Shown: positions 53,144-62,904 of the stretch, piece after piece
Layout: the number at the start of each line of letters is the position of its first letter
Position numbering within the stretch: the stretch's first letter is position 1
DNA from: G963702155 sp963702155
GTDB taxonomy: Bacteria > Pseudomonadota > Alphaproteobacteria > Micavibrionales > Micavibrionaceae
Direction of reading: 5' to 3'
DNA length: 64,000 nucleotides
Assembly: GCA_963702155.1 (NCBI GenBank)
Contig: OY969717.1
Span: forward strand, 248,001 to 312,000
The notes under the pieces: generated by a model
What the model was told of the DNA's origin: nothing
Database searches by the model: none
What the model saw: the letters and a program-made list of their open reading frames with translations, nothing else
Translations under genes and position numbers: made by a program

Positions 53144-54020
53144 TTAAATAAGCCCCGCATGTTGCATGGCCGCATCTACCTTCGTGCGTGCATGTGCGCT
53201 CGCGGCAACTAAAGGCAAGCGAACCTCGTCCGATGCTCTACCCAAAACGCTCATCGCATATTTGACCGGCGCGGGCGAACTTTCACAAAAAAGCGCATCT
53301 GCCAACGGCGCGAGCAAATCCCGTATCTTTCCAAAGCGCTCTAAATTTCCATCCCGCCACGCATTATGCATATCTGCCGATAATTTAGGCGCAACATTTG
53401 CAACAACAGAAATACAGCCGTGACCGCCTTGCGTAAGATAGGCTGGCGATGTCGCGTCTTCACCGGAAAGCTGACAAAAATCACGTCCAATCATGCGCCT
53501 TAAATCAACGGGCCGCGATAAATCATTCGTCGCATCTTTTACACCCATAATACGCGGTAACGCGGCCAGTTTTGCCATTGTCTCGTTGCTCATATCCACA
53601 ACACTGCGCCCCGGAATGTTATAGATAATAATTGGAATATCACTCGCATCATGAATAGCCTTAAAATGCGCAATCATACCATCTTGCGTTGGTTTGTTAT
53701 AATATGGCATTACAATGAGCGCAGCTTTTACGCCGGATTGCTCGGCATGACGGGTCAGTTCAATCGCTTCACGCGTCGAATTGGAGCCAGTGCCCGCAAT
53801 AACAGGGACACGGCCGTTTACAACAGATACCGCGCGTTCAACAAGCTGTTTATGCTCCGCATGGGTAAGGGTCGGAGACTCTTCCCGTTGTACCGCACGG
53901 CACCACCCCATGAGATCCTTGCTCAATATGCCATTCGAGCAAAGCTTCATATTTATCCCAAACAATATTTCCCTGTTCAAAAGGCGTAATCAATGCTGGT
54001 ATCGATCCGTAAAAAATCAT
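53144..54020 (-). CDS. dapA: DapA, 4-hydroxy-tetrahydrodipicolinate synthase, with an apparent 1-nt frameshift near the N-terminus
   Basis: From the ATG at 54020 the frame reads MIFYGSIPALITPFEQGNIV WDKYEALLEWHIEQG and SHGVVPCGTTG, the DapA N-terminus with the TT pair of the active site. It then breaks after TTG. The remainder (ESPTLTHAEHKQLVERAVSV, IPGRSVVDMSNE, GVKDATNDLSR with the catalytic Lys) is in another frame. Minus strand GGGAAGAGTCTCC would read through if one A at about 53882-53883 is removed (GGGAGAGTCT). A start giving MNREILFGIN in the second frame alone would drop the active-site region. DapA makes the first committed step of lysine and diaminopimelate synthesis and is usually essential, so a sequencing error or recent mutation is likely. 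Confidence 0.9.
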
Positions 54021-54076
54021 ATTCTGCCCGTACTCTTAAAAATCATATTCGTATAAAAGAAAACTGTTTCAAAGCC

Positions 54077-56101
54077 ATGGCCAATCTATATATCAAAAGC
54101 TATTTATGCAAGCGTATCATAACAACGCCAATATGCGCGGTACTGTGCGCTATGATCCTTTTACTTATGCCGCAAACCCAACCCGTACAGGCGCAACAAA
54201 CAAACCGGTCGGATCAAAAAAACGCCCAAACCATAAATATGCTAAGTGCTATAGACCAAGGGAAATGGGATACAGCGCGCAAATTGGCGGCGCAAACCAA
54301 TGATCCTTTGGCTTCAAAACTATATCAATGGTTTATATTAAATAATAACCAAACACCTGAAAACTATATACGCCTTGTACAGTTTATTCGCTATAATCCG
54401 GCCTGGCCAAAATCGGGTGCTTTACGAATGAAGGCCGAGCGAAACATGCCTGAAAATCTGCCCGCGCCAGATGTGATTGCATGGTTTGACGATTATCCGC
54501 CCGTAACAAAATCTGGAACGGTTTTATATATTAACGCTCTTCTATCCCGCGGTAAAAAAGCCAAAGCAACACATATGATTCAAAGCTGGTGGGGCGAAAA
54601 ACCTATGAGCAGAGCAGAGCAACAGGATTTTTACCGCCGCTATGCTTCGCATTTAAACCAAAAATCCCATATGCGCCGTTTTGATATGTTGCTCTTATCC
54701 GGAGCGTACACAAATGCGCGCGCCATCGCAAATGTGTTGGGCGGGGGGTATCCGGCATTAGCAGAAGCACGTATCGCATTACATTCAAAAAAAGGAGATG
54801 TAAACACGCTTATAAACGCGGTGCCGCGAAACTTGCAAAACGACCCCGGTTTGCTTTATGAGCGTTTGAAGTGGCGGCGGCAAAATAATATGGACGTAGG
54901 CGCTATGGAGATTTTGCATACCGCGCCGCCCATGTCTGGTGTTGCAAATGCAAGTGAATGGTGGCGCGAACGTCATATCATTATCCGCCGTCTGCTTGAA
55001 AACAAACAATATGAAAGCGCCTATTTACTAGCGCGCAACCATAAACAAGAAGGCGGTTTCCCTTATGCCCAAGCTGAATTTATCGCCGGATGGCTTGCGC
55101 TTAATTTCTTAAACAAGCCAACGGATGCACTTCTTCATTTTGAGGCTCTGCGTGCTAAAGTCGAAACACCGATAAGTGTCGCGCGCGCAGCGTATTGGTC
55201 GGGCTTAGCGGCTAAGAAAATGGGCGCTGTACCTCTTTCTCAAAAATGGTTCAATCAGGCCGCGCAATACCAGACCGTATTTTACGGCCAGCTTGCAGGC
55301 GCAGAGCTTGGTATAAAAGGTACATTGCCAAATGCGGCGCCACCCGTCATATCACTTTCGGAAAAAAACATATTCGAACAAAACGATCTAATTCGTGCGG
55401 CTCGTTTATTACACGCCGCCCGCATGGATGAAGAGGCTGGTCTTTTTATTGCGGCGTTTATAAATCAAGATAAAACCGCTAAAAGATATCGCTTTGCCGC
55501 CGAACTATCTTCAGATTTAAAAATGTATGAACGCGCCGTGCGTACCGCTAAGGACGCAACTGCCAAAGGTTTATTTTTAACCGCGCAATCATATCCAGTT
55601 ATAACCGAACAATTACGCGGCATACCGGTAGAATGGGCGCTTATTCACGGGTTAATCCGTCAAGAAAGCATGTTTGATATAAACGCGCGCAGTCCGGTAG
55701 GCGCACGTGGTCTGATGCAACTCATGCCCGCAACAGCGACAGAAACGGCGCGCAAAATTGAAATCCCACATAATCAAAGCTGGCTCACCCAAAGGCCGGC
55801 GCATAATATAAAACTGGGCTCTACGTATATGCAGAAAATGCTCAACCGATATAATGGGTATTACCCTATGGCGATAGCCGCATATAACGCCGGCCCTACC
55901 AGGGTTGATCGATGGATAGTAACTTTTGGTGATCCGCGAAAGGGTGAAATAGCGCATATTGATTGGATGGAATTAATTCCTATATATGAAACAAGAAACT
56001 ATGTCCAGCGGGTGATGGAGACGATTTATGTGTATCGTTTGAGGTTACAGAATGTGCAGGAAGTCCCAAGAACACCGATACATATTTCTTACGTGCAATA
56101 A
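54077..56101 (+). CDS. Soluble lytic transglycosylase (Slt70-like)
   Basis: 674 residues from the ATG at 54077 (MANLYIKSY), with a signal-like hydrophobic stretch ending VQAQQ. The long superhelical middle (about 100-500) is followed by a C-terminal transglycosylase domain: ALIHGLIRQESMFDINARSP (catalytic Glu in RQES), VGARGLMQLMPATATETARK, MAIAAYNAGPTRVDRWI. Cleaves peptidoglycan in the periplasm. A second reading start upstream at 53993 overlaps the dapA leader and is unlikely. Confidence 0.93.
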   Translation: MANLYIKSYLCKRIITTPICAVLCAMILLLMPQTQPVQAQQTNRSDQKNAQTINMLSAIDQGKWDTARKLAAQTNDPLASKLYQWFILNNNQTPENYIRLVQFIRYNPAWPKSGALRMKAERNMPENLPAPDVIAWFDDYPPVTKSGTVLYINALLSRGKKAKATHMIQSWWGEKPMSRAEQQDFYRRYASHLNQKSHMRRFDMLLLSGAYTNARAIANVLGGGYPALAEARIALHSKKGDVNTLINAVPRNLQNDPGLLYERLKWRRQNNMDVGAMEILHTAPPMSGVANASEWWRERHIIIRRLLENKQYESAYLLARNHKQEGGFPYAQAEFIAGWLALNFLNKPTDALLHFEALRAKVETPISVARAAYWSGLAAKKMGAVPLSQKWFNQAAQYQTVFYGQLAGAELGIKGTLPNAAPPVISLSEKNIFEQNDLIRAARLLHAARMDEEAGLFIAAFINQDKTAKRYRFAAELSSDLKMYERAVRTAKDATAKGLFLTAQSYPVITEQLRGIPVEWALIHGLIRQESMFDINARSPVGARGLMQLMPATATETARKIEIPHNQSWLTQRPAHNIKLGSTYMQKMLNRYNGYYPMAIAAYNAGPTRVDRWIVTFGDPRKGEIAHIDWMELIPIYETRNYVQRVMETIYVYRLRLQNVQEVPRTPIHISYVQ

Positions 56102-56241
56102 ATTAGAATTCCAGTACTACCCCAATAGTTGCATACATATGAATTATATCAACCATTGGTTAATTTTCTCTCTCTAAAATGATACACTAGTTTGCATCAA
56201 AATTTTACTGATCAAAATGTTTAGATCAATTAGAGGTAAAT

Positions 56242-56988
56242 ATGAAATTATTAATCGCCGATGACCATGCCCTCGTCCGTGATGTGCTTGTAAATTATAT
56301 GAGGCAAGCAATGCCGGATGCGGCCATTAAAACTGTTGAAAACTTTGAAGAAGCGGTTCAGCATCTAAAGCAAAATAAGACGGATTTACTACTGCTTGAG
56401 TGGAAAATGCCCGGCATGATGGGGGTTCAGTCTGTAAAAATGGTCGTTGATGAGTTTCCAAACACCAAGGTAGCTTTAATGTCAGGCATAATCGAAAAAG
56501 AAGATGTAAAGGCCGCTATAGAGTTGGGAGCCAAGGGATATTTGCCTAAAACAATGTCTGTAAAAAATATGTTGGACGGCATATTTACAATTCTGAGCGG
56601 GGAGCGTTTTTATGCGCTAGATCATAAAACAGGAAAAATTGCGCCATCTTATTTGCAAGATGATAAAATCCCCGCGCCTAAATTAATAAAAACCGCCTCT
56701 AAAAAACAGGAGAAGCATCAGAATTTTAAAATGGATGAAGATATAAGTGTTTTGGAAGAAACAGTTATGCATAAATCATCTAACAATGAGGTATTAGAAA
56801 GCCTGTCCCCGCGAGAATTACAAGTGTTAGAACGCCTTGATAAAGGAGCATCTAATAAAGAAATCGCAAAAGATTTACATTTGGAAGTAGTTACAATCAA
56901 ACTTCATCTTCAATCAGCCTATCGCAAAATCGGCGCAAAAAACCGCACTCACGCTGCACTAAAAGCCAAATCGATGGGATTGTTCTAA
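56242..56988 (+). CDS. NarL/LuxR-type response regulator with Glu at the phospho-acceptor site
   Basis: 248 residues. The receiver domain begins MKLLIADDHALVRDVLVNYM, with the acidic pair D7/D8. The phospho-acceptor position is Glu53 (LLLLEWKMPGMMG) instead of Asp. The conserved Lys103 (GYLPKTMS) and switch Ser/Thr are present. A linker of about 40 residues joins a LuxR helix-turn-helix (185-245): LESLSPRELQVLERLDKGAS, NKEIAKDLHLEVVTIKLHLQ, AYRKIGAKNRTHAALKA. Glu at this position usually cannot be phosphorylated and may mimic the active state. Its target is unknown; the gene stands alone with a 140-bp leader. Confidence 0.9.
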   Translation: MKLLIADDHALVRDVLVNYMRQAMPDAAIKTVENFEEAVQHLKQNKTDLLLLEWKMPGMMGVQSVKMVVDEFPNTKVALMSGIIEKEDVKAAIELGAKGYLPKTMSVKNMLDGIFTILSGERFYALDHKTGKIAPSYLQDDKIPAPKLIKTASKKQEKHQNFKMDEDISVLEETVMHKSSNNEVLESLSPRELQVLERLDKGASNKEIAKDLHLEVVTIKLHLQSAYRKIGAKNRTHAALKAKSMGLF

Positions 56989-57005
56989 AATAAAAAATGC
57001 TGCTT

Positions 57006-59183
57006 TCAAGATCTGCTTTCCGTTAACCATGAGAACACAATAAATCCGCCGAGCAATAAAAGCGCCAGCCATTCATGCATAAGCGGTGTTTTTTCCATGC
57101 CCTCCACCCTAAACGCCTGATTTCGTTTTAAACCAAGCCATGTATCTCCCGCATATGATCCATTACTTTTTTGCATCATGCGTATTGAAGGCGTCGGCGT
57201 GTCGGAAAGCCATATTACCCCGCCTTGCGATTTATCCAAGACGGGTTGCATGAGGCTATTTGTTACCGTAATGCCGTTAATTTCCGGTGCATTCAAACTA
57301 CCTACAACCGCCGCGCGCGAAGACTTGCTTGATGCGCCGTCCAAGATTTCAAAGGTATATACTCCGGGGAAGGGGGCGTTAAAAACATGTTCATACAACC
57401 CGTTTTCCCGCTCTTTTATATCTAAAACTTGTGTGCTTTGATCGGGCAGAGTAACGCGCACCTCTGGCATATTTCCATCAACAGCATAAAGCCGCGCCGT
57501 AATATTATATCCCAAAACGCTAAGCGCAATGGCCTCTTCATCAAGCGCAGGGTCTTTCATAAGCCAGTGTATCAACCGTTTCAAAAAAGCCGCATGCGGA
57601 CCGCCGCCATCATATCCCCGCGCCCAAAGCGATAAATGATCACTAGCAATAAGCGCAACACGGCCGTTTTCTATCCGGTCCATAACCATAAGCGGAGATT
57701 GATCCGCTCCTGTCATCAAGACATCGCTACCGTTTTTAGGCGTAATTTTTATATGCCTCAGCCATGCGCCCCAATCAGGTAAATTATTTTGATGATTATT
57801 TGCAATAAAAGATTCTGCCAAATCTCGTGTGACCGGATGGCGCATTCCGGTTACAGAAAGCGCGGGGACATAAGGCGCATCTATAACGTCCCCAGTGGGC
57901 TGTGCCGGTATAACACCCCCAAGCGCGGTATAATAAATTAAATCATTACCTGCAAATTCTGGTCCAGCCGCCGCTAAAAAGCCGCCGCCCTCTCGTACAT
58001 ATCGTGCGATATTTTCAAAATATTGGGGAGGTAAAATACCAAAAACGCTGTAGCGATCAAATATGATCAGATCAAAGTCATAAAGCTTAACTTCAAATAG
58101 TTCGCGAAAAGGGAACGCAATCAATGACATATCATCCTTGGGTGTTGGGTCATATTTACTAGGATCGCGCAAAATTGTAAAATGCACCAAATCAACCCCC
58201 GGGTCACTTTTAAGCAAATCCCGCCACTGACGCCCGCCCGCATGTGGCCGGCCGGAAACAAGCAACACTTTTAACCGGTCTCTAACCCCATTAACGATAA
58301 ACCCTGTTTTATTATTTAGATCGGTCAGTTCACCCTGTTCGGTTTCAGCTTCAATCTGGTAGACATTTTGCCCCGCATGCGCAATCGGTAGGGTAAATGA
58401 AACATTCTCATTCACGCGCACACGCTCGCGTCTAACATTGCCTTGCGAATCTGTGAGGGTTAAACCAGCATAATGCGCGCCGATATTTGGCGTATCAACA
58501 AGCCTTAAACGCAAATCAATAGTTTGACCAGTGATACCGTAAGCCGGCGCTTCTATTAATACTATATGGCGATCTTTTTCATTTTTACGTCCCGACAAAA
58601 GTAAATGTACAGGGCCAACATCAAGCGTATCTGTATTTTTAGGAACATCATGAATACGCCCATCACTAATAACAAAAACGCCCGCTCTTCGGTCTTTTGG
58701 CACATCAGCCATAATGCTTTCAAGATCATCAAAAATACGTGTATCTTTTTGAAATTTTGCGGCTTTATGATCTGGCGGATCTTCTGAAGGCTTTTCTGAA
58801 TGCTCATAAATATCGGGTTGTCTGATGTTTGGAATCTGCGCGATCCGAACATCAAGGTTTTCTATCTTACCCAAACGCTCACGTAAATAAGAGAGTGCAT
58901 TGTTTGATACCTCCATACGGTTTTCAAAACTTTGGCTAAAGGATTGATCTAAAATAATAGCCGCTACATTTTTTACCGTCTCTCGGCGTTCTTCATATAA
59001 TGACGGGTTAATAAAAACGAACATAAATACGGCTATAATGATAAGCCGTAATAAAACACTCCGCCTATAGAATTTGAACGCAATCAAACCGATCAAAATT
59101 GCAAGAATAGTAAAAACAAGGATCAGCAAAAACCCTATGTAAGGATCAGCATTAAAGGCAAAAATTTGATTGCGCATATCCAC
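57006..59183 (-). CDS. Membrane protein with glutamine amidotransferase-like and von Willebrand-like parts, of the MoxR/DUF58 block
   Basis: 725 residues. Two N-terminal membrane spans (about 17-37 and 42-61). A VWA-like part follows (AAIILDQSFSQSFENRMEV). The middle has FDLIIFDRYSVFGILPPQYF ENIARYVREGGGFLAAAGPE and HPVTRDLAESF, the class I glutamine amidotransferase-like fold used in such proteins without a visible catalytic Cys. A C-terminal span lies at about 700-718. Last of the moxR-DUF58-DUF4159 set. Function unknown; probably an envelope-related complex. Confidence 0.75.
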   Translation of the reverse strand: MDMRNQIFAFNADPYIGFLLILVFTILAILIGLIAFKFYRRSVLLRLIIIAVFMFVFINPSLYEERRETVKNVAAIILDQSFSQSFENRMEVSNNALSYLRERLGKIENLDVRIAQIPNIRQPDIYEHSEKPSEDPPDHKAAKFQKDTRIFDDLESIMADVPKDRRAGVFVISDGRIHDVPKNTDTLDVGPVHLLLSGRKNEKDRHIVLIEAPAYGITGQTIDLRLRLVDTPNIGAHYAGLTLTDSQGNVRRERVRVNENVSFTLPIAHAGQNVYQIEAETEQGELTDLNNKTGFIVNGVRDRLKVLLVSGRPHAGGRQWRDLLKSDPGVDLVHFTILRDPSKYDPTPKDDMSLIAFPFRELFEVKLYDFDLIIFDRYSVFGILPPQYFENIARYVREGGGFLAAAGPEFAGNDLIYYTALGGVIPAQPTGDVIDAPYVPALSVTGMRHPVTRDLAESFIANNHQNNLPDWGAWLRHIKITPKNGSDVLMTGADQSPLMVMDRIENGRVALIASDHLSLWARGYDGGGPHAAFLKRLIHWLMKDPALDEEAIALSVLGYNITARLYAVDGNMPEVRVTLPDQSTQVLDIKERENGLYEHVFNAPFPGVYTFEILDGASSKSSRAAVVGSLNAPEINGITVTNSLMQPVLDKSQGGVIWLSDTPTPSIRMMQKSNGSYAGDTWLGLKRNQAFRVEGMEKTPLMHEWLALLLLGGFIVFSWLTESRS

Positions 59184-59186
59184 GAA

Positions 59187-61952
59187 TTATTGCCCCAGCC
59201 GCTCTAATATAGTCTGCACATGAACTTGATCGGTCTTATAATTTCCGGTCAGCGCATACATAACAAGGTTAACCCCGAAACGCATGGCGATATCATGCTG
59301 GCGGTTCTGACCATTCATTGAAAAACGCCTCCCAGTTATATCTGCTTCCGCCCAGGCGCGAGCATAGTCATTTCCACCAATAATGATGGGAGAAACGCCG
59401 TCCCGCCCGCTTTCCTCACCATCCGCCGCAACCCATAAAGTTCCGCCTTGATAATATCCGGGAAAACGGTCGAGCAAATAAAATGACCGCCCCAATGCAT
59501 GATCGTCCTCAATAGGCGAGAGCGCAGGAATACGTAAGTTTTGAGTTACAATACGCAAAACCTCATTTGCCTTCGGATCGGGGCTTCGCGCATCAAAAAA
59601 GATTGTCCCGCCATGATCAAGATAATGCTGAACACGGCGTGCGGTTTTATCTGATAGCGTTTTTTCCTGCGCGCTAACCGGCCAATAAATAATCGGAAAA
59701 AGAGGCAGGGAGTCGGTTTCAAGATCAATCGCCTTGATGCCGTCAATATCTGTCGATGTGCGCTGCTTTAAAATGACCGATAAATTCTCTAAACCTTTTC
59801 GCATAATTTGATTAATAGAAGGATCGTCATGCTCAACATATGCAAGATAAAAATTATTCGCATATGGCATATCTTTGATCAAGCCCGCATTATCCTGCGC
59901 AAATGCAGGCGGGCTAGCCCATAAGCCCATAAAAAGAAAAATACCGGTAATAGCATTCGTTTTAGCTTTATTCTTAAAATCAAAAAATCGAAAATTGATA
60001 AATCGCAAAGATGTTAAAGATATCGAAGATACAAAAATCGTAACCAGCCATTCAACTAAAAATAGGCAAAACGCCGCAATCAAAACATGGGATAGATAGC
60101 TATATTCATACGCGCCCTCATAATACGCAATCTTGCCACCTGTATCTTGAATAATTTTTGCAGAAACAGGACGAAGCGTAGAGACACGATCTCCGATATT
60201 CATCATAAAGCTTTGTCCGCCTGATTTATAAAGTCCGGGGGGGTAAGCAGGACTAGGTAAAAGATCATCAAGCATATCGGCCTTAATTGGCTTTACGTTT
60301 GCATCGGGTGCAATGCGCGCACCTGTACCATCCAAAACCCATTCCGGATATAAATAATTTTCCACCGCAAAATCATGCGCGCCGCTTTGTCCGGCCATGT
60401 TTGTCATGCGCTTCAGCATCTGAACAAATACCCCCGAAAGCGGCAAATCACTCCATTCTGTATCGGCTGAAACATGTACCATGATACTCAAACCCTGGCC
60501 GATAGGGGCGGCCGTCACCAACGGTGTGCCATCTTCCAATCGCGCCCAAATTTTATCATCCAGATCCGGCGAAGGCTGCGCCAGAATTTGGCGACGCACA
60601 TAAAGTGATTCGTTCATATCAATACCAAAAAATGGGCTGTTCTCTACAAAATCAGAAATCCGCAGCGGCTGATCACCGCTCATCTCGCCATCAACCGCCC
60701 TCGCACCCGATCGAATTAATACAGGTAACAAGCTTTCCTCAACACGGCTTTGCGCCATATTATGACCGGCAAAACGCAGCAGAATGCCACCATTTTCTGT
60801 CCATGACTTTAAATCATCAAGGTCATCAACCGGAATTTGCGCAATATCAGGCAAAATAATTATCGCGCGATCAGCCGCAATCAAATCACCTAAATTGCCG
60901 ATTTTAATATCTGCAAAAGGTTGCATCGCACGCCTTAAATAATATTTTGCATCAATAAAGGGCGTTTCGGATTGCGCGTCATCTGCGCCGACGATGCCTG
61001 CCATTTTTTTTGATAATGTATCGCCAACATAATAAACCGCGCCCGCTCCACTACGGCCTGCAATTTTAAAATGCGAAAGACGCCCGCGCATATCTTGTTG
61101 CATATCAAATTCAAAATCTTGTGCGACTAAACCATTTTTAAACGAGACAGAGCGCCTATCAATAATGGCACCGTCTATGCTCATCGCTTGAACCGGTATT
61201 TCATAATTTTCAGGGTAGGGATGACCAGACACAATCTGTCCTGATAAAGCATTACCCTTATTTTTTGAAATAAGAATCGGCGTTTCAACGGCCGTTTGTG
61301 GCATTAAATATGCAAGGTCGCCATTGCTAAATACTTGATCAATAGCCTCCTTAAAACCCTTATCGCGCAACCCGTGCCCAAGCCAGTAGGTTACAGAAAC
61401 GCCGGCGCTCACATTATCATCTTCACTTTTTAAAAGGGTTGCAAGTGCCTGATAATCTGCCACCCAAGGCCGTATAGAAATCGTCTCAATATAGTTCCGC
61501 GCATCGCTTGCGTTCATTAAACGTCCGTTTTGATTTTTATTTTCAGGCTGTACTGCCGTTTCGTAAACAACAACATTCCTGTTTTGCCGCGCCGCTTGGG
61601 CAACCAAATCAAATGCTTTTTCTTTCTGCGCTTGCCAAGTTTGTGCCGCCGCCCAATCATTATCCAAAATCAAACGGATTGTGCCGCTGCCTACCAAACT
61701 ATCGCTAAAGTTTTTAACTGGATGCGCAAAGGCAATAATAAGCAAAGCCAAAGTCAGCAGGCGAAGTAATAAAATCCACCAAGGCGTATGCGAGGGTGTG
61801 GTTTGGTCGCCATTAAGCCCTTCTAAAAAACGCGCGCTTGGTAGGTGCATAATTTTTGGTGATGGCGGCATCACCCGTAAAACAAAGTATAAAATAGGCA
61901 ATGTAAGAAGCGCGCCTAAAATCCACGGATATAAAAACGTCAATGCGCCCAT
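59187..61952 (-). CDS. DUF4159-type BatA-like membrane protein
   Basis: 921 residues. N-terminal BatA/aerotolerance-type segment with two spans (FLYPWILGALLTLPILYFVL, then PWWILLLRLLTLALLIIAFA). A VWA-like region, a further span near 640 and another near 675 (FLFMGLWASPPAFA), then the DUF4159 region (YVEHDDPSINQIMRKGLENL, HYLDHGGTIFFDARSP, RFPGYYQGGTLWVAADG). It overlaps the DUF58 gene stop by 1 nt. Part of the MoxR-associated envelope-stress gene set seen in many Alphaproteobacteria; function unproven. Confidence 0.82.
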   Translation of the reverse strand: MGALTFLYPWILGALLTLPILYFVLRVMPPSPKIMHLPSARFLEGLNGDQTTPSHTPWWILLLRLLTLALLIIAFAHPVKNFSDSLVGSGTIRLILDNDWAAAQTWQAQKEKAFDLVAQAARQNRNVVVYETAVQPENKNQNGRLMNASDARNYIETISIRPWVADYQALATLLKSEDDNVSAGVSVTYWLGHGLRDKGFKEAIDQVFSNGDLAYLMPQTAVETPILISKNKGNALSGQIVSGHPYPENYEIPVQAMSIDGAIIDRRSVSFKNGLVAQDFEFDMQQDMRGRLSHFKIAGRSGAGAVYYVGDTLSKKMAGIVGADDAQSETPFIDAKYYLRRAMQPFADIKIGNLGDLIAADRAIIILPDIAQIPVDDLDDLKSWTENGGILLRFAGHNMAQSRVEESLLPVLIRSGARAVDGEMSGDQPLRISDFVENSPFFGIDMNESLYVRRQILAQPSPDLDDKIWARLEDGTPLVTAAPIGQGLSIMVHVSADTEWSDLPLSGVFVQMLKRMTNMAGQSGAHDFAVENYLYPEWVLDGTGARIAPDANVKPIKADMLDDLLPSPAYPPGLYKSGGQSFMMNIGDRVSTLRPVSAKIIQDTGGKIAYYEGAYEYSYLSHVLIAAFCLFLVEWLVTIFVSSISLTSLRFINFRFFDFKNKAKTNAITGIFLFMGLWASPPAFAQDNAGLIKDMPYANNFYLAYVEHDDPSINQIMRKGLENLSVILKQRTSTDIDGIKAIDLETDSLPLFPIIYWPVSAQEKTLSDKTARRVQHYLDHGGTIFFDARSPDPKANEVLRIVTQNLRIPALSPIEDDHALGRSFYLLDRFPGYYQGGTLWVAADGEESGRDGVSPIIIGGNDYARAWAEADITGRRFSMNGQNRQHDIAMRFGVNLVMYALTGNYKTDQVHVQTILERLGQ

Positions 61953-62881
61953 TATATTATCCTCGCATCTGCGCTAAAACCGCTTTGGCCAATGATTCTC
62001 ATGCTTTGCGCGATGGGCTGATCCGTTACATGAAGATGGTATAAAAATCCGTGACGCATGGCTATATTTTTAACGGCATTATTATGAGCATCCATCCGTT
62101 CGATATACTGCCCGCGAATGCTTTCAATGTTTTGAATATCAAAGCGCGTATTTTCATTATCGGCGGCATACCCCTCAAATAAAACGCGCCCTTTATAGGG
62201 TAAGGTAAGTTCTGCGCGATCTAAAACCTGAATAAGATAACCATTATAACCGACATGGTGCGTATTAAATGATTCCAACGCTTTTGATAAATCCTGAATA
62301 GGCGCTAAAAAATCACCAATTAAAAATGAAAATGCAGAGGCGGTTTTCTTTGGTTCTAAATCCATAAGCGATATATCAGGCGGTGCATCAAAAGTATCAC
62401 AAAGTTGGTGAAGCATATCACCAAGTGCCTTTTCCCCGCGTTTGGGTGTATCGCCATCCATCAAAGAGATCATATCCCCGTTATCAACCGCCAGTATAGC
62501 CGCCGCTATACTCAAAATCCACGCCGCTTCTATTTTGGAATAAATCGTATTATTTGCTCTGGGCGGTGATTTAAAATACATGCCTTTATAATCCTCGCAC
62601 CAAAACTGGTAACGCCGCGGCACACGGCTCTCGCGCTGTTTTACAAAAACCTTATCGCTTTTTGCGCTACTCTTCCAATCAACTGCAGAGATTTCATCGC
62701 CCGGTATATACTCACGAAATTGCCTGAATGTTTCCGCGCGGCCGGATTTTTTTAAAAGATGCTCTCCTTGATAAAGGCTTGATGCATTGACAGTGTTTGC
62801 AACCATAAATAAGCCGGCATCATGAGCCGCACGCTCGGATATGGCGCGTATTTGATCCGGCTGTAATGTCTTGAAAACCAT
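61952..62881 (-). CDS. DUF58 domain protein
   Basis: 309 residues. The DUF58 motif FRQFREYIPGDEISAVDWKS then SAKSDKVFVKQRESRVPRRY is clear. The protein lacks an obvious membrane span. DUF58 proteins accompany MoxR ATPases and VWA/BatA proteins. Located 23 nt after moxR. Confidence 0.9.
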   Translation of the reverse strand: MVFKTLQPDQIRAISERAAHDAGLFMVANTVNASSLYQGEHLLKKSGRAETFRQFREYIPGDEISAVDWKSSAKSDKVFVKQRESRVPRRYQFWCEDYKGMYFKSPPRANNTIYSKIEAAWILSIAAAILAVDNGDMISLMDGDTPKRGEKALGDMLHQLCDTFDAPPDISLMDLEPKKTASAFSFLIGDFLAPIQDLSKALESFNTHHVGYNGYLIQVLDRAELTLPYKGRVLFEGYAADNENTRFDIQNIESIRGQYIERMDAHNNAVKNIAMRHGFLYHLHVTDQPIAQSMRIIGQSGFSADARII

Positions 62882-62904
62882 AATCTTGCGATCAATCTGA
62901 TGAT

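Noticed and set aside
53144..53980. DapA read from a TTG at 53980
   Set aside because: This start lies in the wrong frame relative to the true N-terminus; the ATG at 54020 with one deleted A gives the full family N-terminus.
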